From the NCBI GenBank assembly GCA_021730105.1, contig CP072538.1, forward strand, positions 620,001 to 684,000: a stretch of 64,000 bases of DNA, read 5' to 3'. This DNA is from Candidatus Ruthia sp. Plio_17_S18 (GTDB lineage: Bacteria; Pseudomonadota; Gammaproteobacteria; PS1; Pseudothioglobaceae). A model generated the notes under the pieces. The model saw only the letters and a list, made by a program, of their open reading frames with translations. It did no database searches and was not told where the DNA came from. Positions 39,266 through 47,731 of the stretch are shown one piece after another; position 1 is the first letter of the stretch, and each line of letters opens with the position of its first letter. Made by a program: the position numbers and the translations under genes.

Positions 39266-40516
39266 ATGACATTTAATCTGTTCACTTTAATTTTTCTAAT
39301 AGCTGTTTTTAGCTATATTATTACCTTGTTATGGCTAAACGTTAGGCAAAGCAAGGCGATTATTCAATCGTTTGATGAAATACCTAGCGAATTTAGCAAA
39401 AAAATTACGCTAACAGAACACCAAAAAGCAGCTGAATACACACAAGCCAAACTCAAACTAAATCATTTTGAAGTTATATTTTCAATCGCCATATTGCTAC
39501 TATGGACACTTGGCGGTGGATTGAATTACTTAGATAACACTTGGCAAGCACAAACCGACAATGTTTTATACACAGGTGTGGGTTTTGTAGTAAGTTTGAT
39601 GGTAATAGGTAGTTTGATTGATTTGCCATTTAGTGTGTATCAAACCTTTGTATTAGAGCAAAAATTTGGGTTTAATCAAACCGATGCAAAAACTTTTATC
39701 ATGGATTTACTCAAAGGTGCACTACTCATGTTGGTTATTGGCTTACCACTAATTTATACTATTCTTTATTTAATGGGTGCTATGGGTGAGTATTGGTGGA
39801 TTTATGCTTGGCTGGTTCTCACTGTATTTTCGCTATTGATGTTTTGGCTTTATCCCACTTATATTGCTCCCATTTTTAATCAATTCAAGCCACTAGATAA
39901 TGTTGAGTTAAAAAATAAAATTAACAACCTACTCAAACGCACAGGATTTCAAAGTGATGGCATATTTGTCATGGATGGGTCTAAAAGGTCATCGCATGGC
40001 AATGCCTACTTTACAGGCATTGGTAAAAATAAGCGCATTGTGTTTTTTGATACGTTACTTAAAGGCATGAATGATGATGAAGTTCAAGCAATCCTTGCTC
40101 ATGAACTGGGACATTTTCATCATCGGCATATCAAAAAGCACATGATTAGTTCATTTACAATTTCCTTGCTTGGTTTGGCATTGCTTGGTTATTTGATTAA
40201 TCAAGACTGGTTTTTTTATGGACTTGGTATTAGCCATCCATCAAATCATACAGCTCTTATTTTGTTTACACTAACCATGCCAGTGTTTAGTTTTTTCATT
40301 GCACCTGTTAATAATTATCTATCACGCAAACATGAATTTGAAGCCGATGCCTTTGCTGCTAAACATACCAATGCAGATGATTTAGTATCTTCGCTAGTGA
40401 AGTTATATAAAGATAATGCTGCAACCCTCACACCAGATTATTTATACTCTGCTTTTCATGACTCTCACCCAAGTGCGTCAATTAGAATTAATCAGCTTAA
40501 AACTTATAAGCAATAA
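39266..40516 (+). CDS. M48 family (Ste24/CAAX-type) membrane metalloprotease
   Basis: A 416-residue integral membrane zinc protease. The zinc motif HELGH is at residues 279-283 (ILAHELGHFHHRH), and the third ligand lies in RKHEFEADAFA near residue 360. Several membrane helices precede and follow. Bacterial homologues of Ste24 act in membrane-protein quality control; the eukaryotic CAAX-processing role does not apply. Intact, at the start of a plus-strand run with a cytochrome c and rsgA. Confidence 0.93.
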   Translation: MTFNLFTLIFLIAVFSYIITLLWLNVRQSKAIIQSFDEIPSEFSKKITLTEHQKAAEYTQAKLKLNHFEVIFSIAILLLWTLGGGLNYLDNTWQAQTDNVLYTGVGFVVSLMVIGSLIDLPFSVYQTFVLEQKFGFNQTDAKTFIMDLLKGALLMLVIGLPLIYTILYLMGAMGEYWWIYAWLVLTVFSLLMFWLYPTYIAPIFNQFKPLDNVELKNKINNLLKRTGFQSDGIFVMDGSKRSSHGNAYFTGIGKNKRIVFFDTLLKGMNDDEVQAILAHELGHFHHRHIKKHMISSFTISLLGLALLGYLINQDWFFYGLGISHPSNHTALILFTLTMPVFSFFIAPVNNYLSRKHEFEADAFAAKHTNADDLVSSLVKLYKDNAATLTPDYLYSAFHDSHPSASIRINQLKTYKQ

Positions 40517-40551
40517 ACTGTATACTTAAAAACCAACTAGAGGAAAAGTTT

Positions 40552-40830
40552 ATGAATCAATTATTGCTAAGCACAATGTTAATTGCATCAAATATTGCAT
40601 TTGCCAATGAAGAAGGCAAGGAATTACACAATGAATCTTGTATTGCTTGCCATATTATTGAACATGATGATGCTTTTTATACACGGGAAAATTCGCGTTT
40701 ACACACTCATTTTGAGTTACGTCGCCAAGTGAGTAATTGTGTCAGTGCATTCAGCATTGATTGGTTTCCTGATGAGGAAAAATCAGTTGTGGATTATTTA
40801 AACAATGAGTATTATAAGTTCAAAAAATAG
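40552..40830 (+). CDS. Small periplasmic c-type cytochrome
   Basis: A 92-residue protein with a signal peptide (about 1-19, cleavage near AFA) and one heme site Cys30-x-x-Cys33-His34 (CIACH). No methionine occurs after residue 9, so the usual distal Met ligand is absent; Cys64 or a His (for example in RLHTHFE) might serve instead. AGAGGAAAAG lies upstream of the ATG. The C-terminal WFPDEEKSVVDYLNNEYYKF is typical of short monoheme cytochromes in sulfur oxidisers. Partner and role are unknown. Confidence 0.85.
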   Translation: MNQLLLSTMLIASNIAFANEEGKELHNESCIACHIIEHDDAFYTRENSRLHTHFELRRQVSNCVSAFSIDWFPDEEKSVVDYLNNEYYKFKK

Positions 40831-40839
40831 CACGCAGCC

Positions 40840-41847
40840 TTGCCTCTAACGCACCATCAAAGATGGCGACTTGAAAAAATTCAAGCTGAGCGTATTGCTA
40901 GAGCAAACAAAGCCTCAGATAATTTGGAAGAATCGCCCCTTAACCCTGACAAGGCACAAATAGGATTGGTGATTATTCGCTATGGACAGCGTTTATTAGT
41001 TAAAGCAAAATCAGGCGAGTTATATCAATGCACTGCTAGGCGTAATATTGACTTATCTGTTGCTGGTGATCAAGTCATCTTTAAGATAACACAATCCAAT
41101 CAAGGCATTGTCACTGTACTGCTTGAGCGTCATAACCAACTTCATCGCGCGCACAAACTCATTGCTGCCAATATCGACCAACTGTGGTTAGTGGTTGCCA
41201 TTGAACCACATTATCAGTTTGAATTAATTGATCGCTATTTAGTGGTGGCTGAAAATGAAAAATTGCCTATTAATATAGTAGTCAATAAGATTGAGTTGGC
41301 AAGTGATATGAAAAAAATTAAATTTGATTTTTCTATGTATGAAAATATTGGCTATTCGGTGAGTTATTTAAGTGTTAAAAAACAAATCCATATTAATCAA
41401 CTTAAAACTCAACTTAACACCAAAGCCCATATTTTTTTAGGTCAATCTGGCGTGGGAAAATCTTCACTAATAAATGCACTAATACCTAATTTAAATTTAC
41501 GTGTTAACGAAATATCGGCCAAAAGCAAACTTGGTAAACATACAACAACTAACACCACACTTTATCACATCCCTTCAGGTGGTGATTTAATTGACTCTCC
41601 AGGCATTCGTGAATTTCAATTATATGAACTTACCAATCAAGAAATTTTAAATGGGTTTAAAGAATTTAAACCGCTTATTCATACTTGTAAATTCAGAAAC
41701 TGCGCTCATATCTTCGAGCCAAAATGCGCAATTAAATCAGCAGTCAAATCAGGCAAAATTCACAAAAAGCGCTACCAATCTTACTTGACGTTAGTTTCAT
41801 CATCCAATACTTTGCTAACTTACGCATATAAACCAAGTAATCTTTAG
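40840..41847 (+). CDS. rsgA: Ribosome small-subunit biogenesis GTPase RsgA
   Basis: A circularly permuted GTPase that matures the 30S subunit. In order: OB-fold (about 40-95), G4 NKIEL, G1 GQSGVGKSS, G3 DSPGIREF, and the zinc-binding CKFRNCAHIFEPKC near residue 285. The only available start near the family position is a TTG at 40840 (a TAG in the same frame ends the cytochrome at 40830), so a TTG start and translational coupling are likely. After RYQSYLTL the last ~17 residues look atypical and lie antisense to a metallo-beta-lactamase remnant, as if a deletion gave the gene a new tail. Confidence 0.92.
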   Translation: MPLTHHQRWRLEKIQAERIARANKASDNLEESPLNPDKAQIGLVIIRYGQRLLVKAKSGELYQCTARRNIDLSVAGDQVIFKITQSNQGIVTVLLERHNQLHRAHKLIAANIDQLWLVVAIEPHYQFELIDRYLVVAENEKLPINIVVNKIELASDMKKIKFDFSMYENIGYSVSYLSVKKQIHINQLKTQLNTKAHIFLGQSGVGKSSLINALIPNLNLRVNEISAKSKLGKHTTTNTTLYHIPSGGDLIDSPGIREFQLYELTNQEILNGFKEFKPLIHTCKFRNCAHIFEPKCAIKSAVKSGKIHKKRYQSYLTLVSSSNTLLTYAYKPSNL

Positions 41848-41849
41848 TA

Positions 41850-42589
41850 AATTTAGTAACGCCTGCTAAGCCTGTTGGCGCACAATGTCCTGGGATAATT
41901 GATTTTAGGTTGCAAGGCTTCAAACCTGTCCCAAACTTTAATCCAAGCAGCCGTATTAGTATGGAAAAATACTGGCAACATACGTTCATTAAATGCCATA
42001 TCACCACTAATTAACAATTTCTGCTTATGCAACCAAAGCTGAATATCATCAGGCGAATGAAAAGCGCCAATGGCAGAATAAATATTTTTAGCAATTTGAA
42101 TAGGCTTTCTATATAAAATATTATTTATTTCATAGTCACTAATTTTGACTGGATAAGACGCTTTTTTCCATGCAAAATAGCCATCAGCATAATTTTTAAC
42201 ATTGGTATAGACAATATTCTCTAAGGTCTTTGCGGGCTAATGGCGAGCGTAAGTTTTTTCCACAGTAAACAATAATTGGTGTGTCCTTCGAATGAACATA
42301 ATCACCAGCTTGAAATTCTAGCCAACCTCTGGTAATATTTATACTTTGACCGCGCTTAATTGTGCCTAATTTATCCAATTCAGGAGGTGTTGCTCAAGGT
42401 GTTGCTCACGTCTATTAAAACCACATGTGTATCAGTATCAAGAATGGCCTTTAATTCATCTGTATTAATATTGATGATTTGCTTATTAGCTGATTCTAGC
42501 ATTTGATTGCCACTAATAATGCCAATATCAGCATGAGTGTTAATCAGTATAAAAATGCAGTTAATTGCTAAAAAGTAACGACCCATCAT
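41850..42589 (-). pseudogene. Rhodanese plus metallo-beta-lactamase fusion protein, degraded
   Basis: The start at 42589 encodes a signal-peptide-like MMGRYFLAINCIFILINTHA followed by the beginning of a rhodanese domain (DTDTHVVLIDV). After an exact 12-base tandem duplication and stop/frameshift, 42196-42378 continues with TRGWLEFQAGDYVHSKDTPI and IVYCGKNLRSPLA, the rhodanese active-site loop with its cysteine. Further on are DIQLWLHKQKLLISGDMAFN and CNLKSIIPGHCAPTGLAGVT, metallo-beta-lactamase-like. The reading frame is broken at least three times. It probably acted in periplasmic sulfur or thiol handling; that is inference. Confidence 0.7.
42385..42408. repeat. 12-bp exact tandem duplication in the rhodanese pseudogene
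   Basis: AGGTGTTGCTCA is repeated twice without mismatch, duplicating the codons for SNTL next to the first stop in the rhodanese domain. Confidence 0.85.
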
Positions 42590-42688
42590 TCTATCCTTAG
42601 ATAAAAAATATTCAACAATTATGACATATAAGAACCCAATATACCGGAATTATCTTTTTTACAAGATAAAGGTTGAAATAAACAGGTG

Positions 42689-43066
42689 TTATTTTGGTTT
42701 GGCAAAAATAAAAGCAAGCCTTGCCACGCTTAACCAACCAAGTATCAATAACACACCACCTACTGGTGTAACAAAAACAAAACCATATAGTTTAGTCAAA
42801 GTGTATAAATACAAACTACCTGAAAATAGCACAATACCTGCTATAAAAAGCCAAATGCTTTGATCAATAGACTTAAATGAAATGCGCTGCGAACACACAG
42901 CTAATACTGCAATCATTAAAGTATGATACATTTGATAAGTTACCGCTGTTTGTATGCGTGTAATATCTTCTACTTGCATAATACCCCTTAAAACATGCGC
43001 TGACATTGCGCCTATTATCACTGCTAAAGCGCCACTTAATGCTATAAATATCCAAAAAAATTTCAT
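42689..43066 (-). CDS. DUF423 family inner-membrane protein
   Basis: A 125-residue protein with four hydrophobic helices and the DUF423/YgdD-type pattern (FIALSGALAVIIGAMSAHVL, QTAVTYQMYHTLMIAV, LFSGSLYLYTL, TPVGGVLLILGW). The function of the family is unknown. Length and pattern are complete. Confidence 0.88.
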   Translation of the reverse strand: MKFFWIFIALSGALAVIIGAMSAHVLRGIMQVEDITRIQTAVTYQMYHTLMIAVLAVCSQRISFKSIDQSIWLFIAGIVLFSGSLYLYTLTKLYGFVFVTPVGGVLLILGWLSVARLAFIFAKPK

Positions 43067-43137
43067 TATTTTTTTTCTTATTTATATAAAATGTTTATAA
43101 CTATACGCTTAAATTAAATAGGCTGGCTACTTGAATT

Positions 43138-43777
43138 TTATTTAAAGAACAAAACAACATCATCACCATACAATCTAACCTTCACTCTCCATTTATTGGC
43201 AATGTAGTTCATAGTTGTTTGGCTAAAAAAGCAGATATGCGTTGGATCATGCTTATAATGCCAGTGTTCAAAATTGGTGTTGCTATTTAGCATATTGGTC
43301 ATAATGGATAAGACACCATCATCATTCAACATAGCAAAAAGTCTATCTAACTCAAATCCAGGCCTGTCAAAATGTTCCACCACTTCAATTAAGGTAATAA
43401 AATCATAGTTATTATTAAAAATTAAAGTATTGTTTACATAGAACTTATCAAACAAATCCACATGTGATATCCTTGCTCTGAAAACATAACAGAGAGTGTA
43501 GGACCTCTGGTCCAGAGCCAAAATCAAGCCCAATAGCACTTGCTGGAATGTGTTTTAATATTGGATTGAAAACTTTGGATAGAAACTGTCGATAATGTAA
43601 ATCTTGAGGATTATTCTGATGTAAATCATACCTAGATTTTTCTTGAATGCTACTTAAGTGATATTCAATAGGTGCGAAAATCAACTCGCATGGGGAGCAA
43701 ATAAAATAATCTGAATCTTGGTTCTTAAAATAGCGCTTTAAATCAGTTGATTGGCATAATGGACAATGATTTTCCAC
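43138..43777 (-). pseudogene. SAM-dependent methyltransferase with zinc ribbon, frameshifted
   Basis: The N-terminal frame (43448-43777) carries a zinc-ribbon CPLC...CSPC and ends within the SAM-binding motif GLDFGSGP. The text continues in a second frame (PTLSVMFSEQGYHMWI) and then a third (43138-43539, DKFYVNN, DFITLIEVVEHFDRPGFELD, DPTHICFFSQTTMNYIA) to the normal end. Two frameshifts near 43505 and 43462 are therefore required. Class I methyltransferase of unknown substrate, probably small-molecule or glycan. Confidence 0.82.
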
Positions 43778-43798
43778 GCGACAATCTAGAAAAAACGC

Positions 43799-44281
43799 CT
43801 AATGAGAGCAGGAACTAGAATGCACATGACCGTGCTCCAGCTCATCCTTACTGGCCTCTCTGATGCTTTCAATACTCACACTAAAATGCAATGTTTCGCC
43901 TGCCAAAGGATGATTAGCATCGACTGTTACTGTTTTCTTGTTAATAGTTTTAACACGAACAATAAATGGATTTCCTTGCTCATCTTGAGATTGTAATTCC
44001 ATGCCTACTGTCAAATTATCAATACCTTGCAAGGCCTTCATAGGAATGTCTTGAATTGCTTCTGGATGATGAATGCCATAAGCATCTTCTGGCTTCACTG
44101 ATACCTCACAAGAATCACCTGCTTTCATACCCTCTAGTGCACGCTCTAAGCCTGGAATGATATTGCCAAAACCTTGAATAAATGGCATGGGTTCTTTTTC
44201 TTTTGATGAATCAATCACATCGCCAGAATCATTTTTTAACGTGTAATGCATCTCGACCACCTTGTCTTTTTTTACTGTCAT
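43799..44281 (-). CDS. slyD: FKBP-type peptidyl-prolyl isomerase (SlyD-like)
   Basis: A cytosolic foldase of 160 residues from the ATG at 44281 (MTVKKDKVVEMHYTL); an ATG five codons upstream (44296) is also possible. It has the FKBP core split by an IF (insert-in-flap) chaperone domain (about 70-130; PEDAYGIHHPEAIQDIP, VDANHPLAGETLHF). The His/Cys-rich tail (HGHVHSSSCSH) is short compared with E. coli SlyD, suggesting reduced nickel binding. Confidence 0.9.
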   Translation of the reverse strand: MTVKKDKVVEMHYTLKNDSGDVIDSSKEKEPMPFIQGFGNIIPGLERALEGMKAGDSCEVSVKPEDAYGIHHPEAIQDIPMKALQGIDNLTVGMELQSQDEQGNPFIVRVKTINKKTVTVDANHPLAGETLHFSVSIESIREASKDELEHGHVHSSSCSH

Positions 44282-44320
44282 TTTCTGCTCGTACATATAT
44301 TTTAATTTTTATTAATGCGA

Positions 44321-44352
44321 AAAAAAAAGATTCAATAATTTTGAATCCTTTT
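44321..44352 (-). terminator. Terminator after tRNA-Lys (likely bidirectional)
   Basis: GATTCAA (44329-44335) and TTGAATC (44341-44347) form a 7-bp stem with a 5-base loop, flanked by an A8 tract on one side and a T-rich tract on the other. Read on the minus strand it has a run of eight T after the stem, immediately downstream of tRNA-Lys. Confidence 0.7.
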
Positions 44353-44359
44353 TAAAGTA

Positions 44360-44435
44360 TGGTGGGGCGTGAGCGATTTGAACGCTCGACCAGCGGATTA
44401 AAAGTCCGATGCTCTACCAACTGAGCTAACGCCCC
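44360..44435 (-). tRNA. tRNA-Lys (anticodon TTT)
   Basis: The reverse complement starts GGGGCGTTAGCTCAGTTGG and ends in an encoded CCA. The acceptor GGGGCGT pairs with ACGCCCC, the anticodon loop is CTTTTAA with TTT, and the T loop reads TTCAAAT. Its 76-base length is standard. Confidence 0.95.
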
Positions 44436-44520
44436 TATTTATTTAACGCTCTAAAGTTTTTACACTTCGCTAAAAAAAATGAAATTATACATTAATAAGA
44501 CTTTATAAATCAATCAAAAA

Positions 44521-44799
44521 CTAAGCTTTATTAACAATTCCTTTAAGTAATTTACCCGGCTTAAAAAATGGCACAAACTTCTCACCTACTTGTGTCCTTT
44601 CACTAGTTTTAGGGTTAATACCCTGACGAGCTTTACGATGTTTCTTGTAAAAACCACCAAAACCTCTTATTTCAATACCTTGACCAGAAACAATGCCTTG
44701 CGTTAATTCCTGCAAAATTACTTCAACTGCTATTTTGGCATCAATTTTAGATAAATCAGAACTGTCTGATAAGTTTAAAATAAGCTCGGTTTTTTTCAT
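44521..44799 (-). CDS. ihfB: Integration host factor subunit beta
   Basis: A DNA-bending HU/IHF protein of 92 residues, with IEIRGFGGF and the beta-arm GINPKTSERTQVGEKF, and ending VPFFKPGKLLKG. Its position directly downstream of rpsA, as in E. coli, supports the IHF-beta assignment rather than HU or IHF-alpha. The alpha partner is not in the window. Confidence 0.92.
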   Translation of the reverse strand: MKKTELILNLSDSSDLSKIDAKIAVEVILQELTQGIVSGQGIEIRGFGGFYKKHRKARQGINPKTSERTQVGEKFVPFFKPGKLLKGIVNKA

Positions 44800-44849
44800 A
44801 ATAGCTAAAAATAAACAATCACATAGTGATATGTGATTGTTTTTAAGTG

Positions 44850-46529
44850 TTACTTATTGTCTTTTGCTTCTTTTAGCAAATCACCCAATGTAGAACCAGT
44901 TGCTGCGTCAGAAGATTGTTGATTGTAATCTTCCATTGCTGCTTTTTCTTCCACTGAGTTTTTTGCTTTAATACTGACTGAAATATTGCGAGTCATTCTG
45001 TTAACATTCACAATCGCAACTTCCACTTCTTCACCAGCTTTCAATACCAAGGTTGCATCTTCAACACGATCTTCTGAAATTTCCCCTGCTTTCAAATAGC
45101 CTGTAATATCTTCACCCAAACTAATGACTGCACCGCGTGGATCAACTTCCATAATCACACCCTTAACAATTGAACCTTTTCTATTAGCAGATGCATATTG
45201 CATGAAATCATCTGCTGAAAGTTGCCTAATGCCTAAAGAAATACGTTCTTTTTCAGCATCAATATTCAAAATAACCACTTCCAATTCTTGCCCTTTAGAA
45301 TAACTAGATACCAACCGGTCTGAGGATTGTTTTTCCCATGAGATGTCAGCTAAATGAATCAAACCATCAATACCACCTGGAAGACCGACAAACAAACCAA
45401 AGTCAGTGATTGATTTAACACTAACAAGGATTTTGTCACCCTTATTATGTGTTACCTCAAACGCTTCCCAAGGGTTTTCTTGAGCTTGTTTCATGGATAA
45501 TGAAATGCGGTGCTTAAACTCTTGAACGTCTAATACAACTACTTCAATCTCTTGACCTAATTTAACAATTTTAGAAGGACGAGCATTGGCATTTGTCCAA
45601 TCCATCTCGCTCACATGAACCAAGCCCTCAACACCCTCTTCAATACGCACAAATGCACCATAGTCTGTTAAATTAGAAACCGTGCCTGGCACTTTCTTGC
45701 CAATAGTCAAGCGGTCTGAAATGTTGTCCCAAGGGCTAGCAGTTAATTGCTTGAGTCCTAATGATACACGCATTTTTTCTTTATCGTAATTAAGCACTTT
45801 AACGGTAATTTTATCGCCAATTGTTAATTTTTCGGATGGATGGTTAACACGTTGCCAAGAAATATCTGCAATGTGTAACAAACCATCAACACCACCAAGA
45901 TCAACAAACGCACCATAATCTGCAAGATTTTTAACAATGCCTTCAATTTCCTTACCTTCTTCAAGACCTTCAAGTAGTGCTTCTCTATCGGCAGAGTTGG
46001 CTTCTTGTAATACGGCTTTTCTAGAAATTACAATATTGTTTCTAACTTCATCCATCTTAATAACAATGGCTTCAATTTCTTGACCTGTTAGGTATGAAAA
46101 ATCTTTCACTGGGCGTATATCAACCAATGATCCAGGTAAGAATGCCTTAACCACGTCAATATCAACCGTCAAACCACCTTTAACAGCACCAGTTACGACG
46201 CCAGTTACGACCTCCTTAGAGTTCATTGCCAATTTAAGTGATTGCCATAACTTAATACGCTTAGCATCTGTATGTGATAACAAGGTATTGCCCAAGCCAT
46301 CATCAATTGATTTAAGTGCAACCTCTACAATGTCGCCCTCTTCAACCTCTAGTTCTCCTTGTGGATTTTTAAATTCATCTAGAGAGATAAAGCCCTCTGA
46401 CTTAAGCCCAACATTAATAATCGCTTTTTCACGATTAATACTAACAATGGTTCCCATTAAAAGAGCATCAACTTTTACGTTTTGTTGTTCTACGCTATTT
46501 TCAAATAGCTCAGCAAATGATTCTGACAT
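44850..46529 (-). CDS. rpsA: 30S ribosomal protein S1
   Basis: A 559-residue S1 with six S1/OB repeats (for example GTIVSINREKAIINVGLKSE, VKNLADYGAFVDLGGVDGLL, VSNLTDYGAFVRIEEGVEGL, VKSITDFGLFVGLPGGIDGL, VMEVDPRGAVISLGEDITGY). It binds mRNA leaders and recruits them to the 30S subunit. Both length and repeat number are those of E. coli S1. Gene order cmk-rpsA-ihfB is the ancestral gammaproteobacterial one. Confidence 0.97.
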   Translation of the reverse strand: MSESFAELFENSVEQQNVKVDALLMGTIVSINREKAIINVGLKSEGFISLDEFKNPQGELEVEEGDIVEVALKSIDDGLGNTLLSHTDAKRIKLWQSLKLAMNSKEVVTGVVTGAVKGGLTVDIDVVKAFLPGSLVDIRPVKDFSYLTGQEIEAIVIKMDEVRNNIVISRKAVLQEANSADREALLEGLEEGKEIEGIVKNLADYGAFVDLGGVDGLLHIADISWQRVNHPSEKLTIGDKITVKVLNYDKEKMRVSLGLKQLTASPWDNISDRLTIGKKVPGTVSNLTDYGAFVRIEEGVEGLVHVSEMDWTNANARPSKIVKLGQEIEVVVLDVQEFKHRISLSMKQAQENPWEAFEVTHNKGDKILVSVKSITDFGLFVGLPGGIDGLIHLADISWEKQSSDRLVSSYSKGQELEVVILNIDAEKERISLGIRQLSADDFMQYASANRKGSIVKGVIMEVDPRGAVISLGEDITGYLKAGEISEDRVEDATLVLKAGEEVEVAIVNVNRMTRNISVSIKAKNSVEEKAAMEDYNQQSSDAATGSTLGDLLKEAKDNK

Positions 46530-46623
46530 ATTGTTATTTTTGATATTGACCGGTAATTCTTAAGCTATTTGCGGTATACGCTTAATACATTATCGGGTTA
46601 ATTTATTTAAGAGGTTTAACCGC

Positions 46624-47310
46624 TTAAGCCTCAATTAATGCTACCACCTGAGCGATAACCTCATCAATAGATAACTCAGTGGTATCAATGATAAGTGCAT
46701 CTTTAGCTGGTTTAAGTGGAGAATGTTTACGCGAACTATCACGCTTATCTCTCGCTTTCACCTTTGTTAAGATTTGCAAGATTATACCCTTACTACCTTG
46801 TGCTTGCAATTGTTTTAAACGCCTATTGGCTCGCTCATCAGCACTTGCAGTTAGATATACCTTAAATGGTGCATCAGGAAAAACAGTTGTACCCATGTCT
46901 CTGCCATCTGCCACCAATCCTGGCGATTTGTCAAAGTCTTTTTGACGCTTTAAAAGAGCGGCTCGAACCACGCCAATAGAGGCAATTTTTGAAGCCATCT
47001 CACCTGTTTTTTCTGTGCGTAGAATCTTGGAAACGTCCTTTCCATCAAGATAAACATTTACAAGCTCATTGCCCCCCTTACCCGATTTAGTTTTAAATTC
47101 CAAATCAAGGGTTTTTGCAATTTTTTCCAAGGCTTCTTCATCAGCAATTTCAACCCCTCTGGCATCAACTGCCAAAGCAAAAGCACGATAAATAGCACCA
47201 GAATCTAACAAATACCAGTTTTGTTTTTGTGCTACAATTCTTGCCACAGTGCCTTTTCCTACGCCACTTGGCCCATCAATGGTTAAAACTGGCATTGCAT
47301 TTTGACTCAC
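46624..47310 (-). CDS. cmk: Cytidylate kinase
   Basis: Phosphorylates CMP and dCMP, 228 residues, with the P-loop GPSGVGKGT at about 13-21 and the DGRDMGTTVFPDA loop typical of Cmk. It overlaps the MazG-like gene by 4 bases and precedes rpsA. Confidence 0.95.
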   Translation of the reverse strand: MSQNAMPVLTIDGPSGVGKGTVARIVAQKQNWYLLDSGAIYRAFALAVDARGVEIADEEALEKIAKTLDLEFKTKSGKGGNELVNVYLDGKDVSKILRTEKTGEMASKIASIGVVRAALLKRQKDFDKSPGLVADGRDMGTTVFPDAPFKVYLTASADERANRRLKQLQAQGSKGIILQILTKVKARDKRDSSRKHSPLKPAKDALIIDTTELSIDEVIAQVVALIEA

Positions 47311-47645
47311 TTATCCACATCTAGAAATTCAGACACCCTAATTTTTCCATTAATAATTCTTGACTGACGCTTATCAAGTTTTTCCATTTTTTTCCAAAAA
47401 GCCTGATTAAGGTTAAAATTAGCACTAATTGCTGTACCTATGAGTAAAATCAATAAATCTGCTGATTCTTCTGACAAATCTTCATTAGATTTTCCCTTGG
47501 TCACACAAGCAGATATTTCACCCAATTCTTCTGCCATCAATGCTACGCGATAAGCTAAATCTTCACCACCATGCTTTTTAAAATCATGCTTATCGTGAAA
47601 TGATTGTACGATTGCTAGCATGGCTTGATAAGAATCTTGATTCAT
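47307..47645 (-). CDS. MazG-like nucleotide pyrophosphohydrolase
   Basis: A 112-residue all-alpha NTP-pyrophosphatase-fold protein with the metal-binding pattern EELGE (about 42-46) and EESADLLILL (about 66-75). Such enzymes clean up abnormal nucleotides, but the substrate cannot be told from sequence. It overlaps the cmk start by 4 bases, which suggests a joint role in nucleotide pools. Confidence 0.82.
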   Translation of the reverse strand: MNQDSYQAMLAIVQSFHDKHDFKKHGGEDLAYRVALMAEELGEISACVTKGKSNEDLSEESADLLILLIGTAISANFNLNQAFWKKMEKLDKRQSRIINGKIRVSEFLDVDK

Positions 47646-47731
47646 TCATTTACGACAATAAACCTAAATAATTGGTATTTTTTCACTTTACTTTGGGGTG
47701 CGCCCAAAAGTATTTCCTTGATTAGCTTGTT

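Noticed and set aside
46170-46215. Tandem 12-bp repeat in rpsA (CCAGTTACGACG/CCAGTTACGACC)
   Set aside because: It encodes VTGVVTG at a position where other S1 proteins have the same length, so it is not an insertion.
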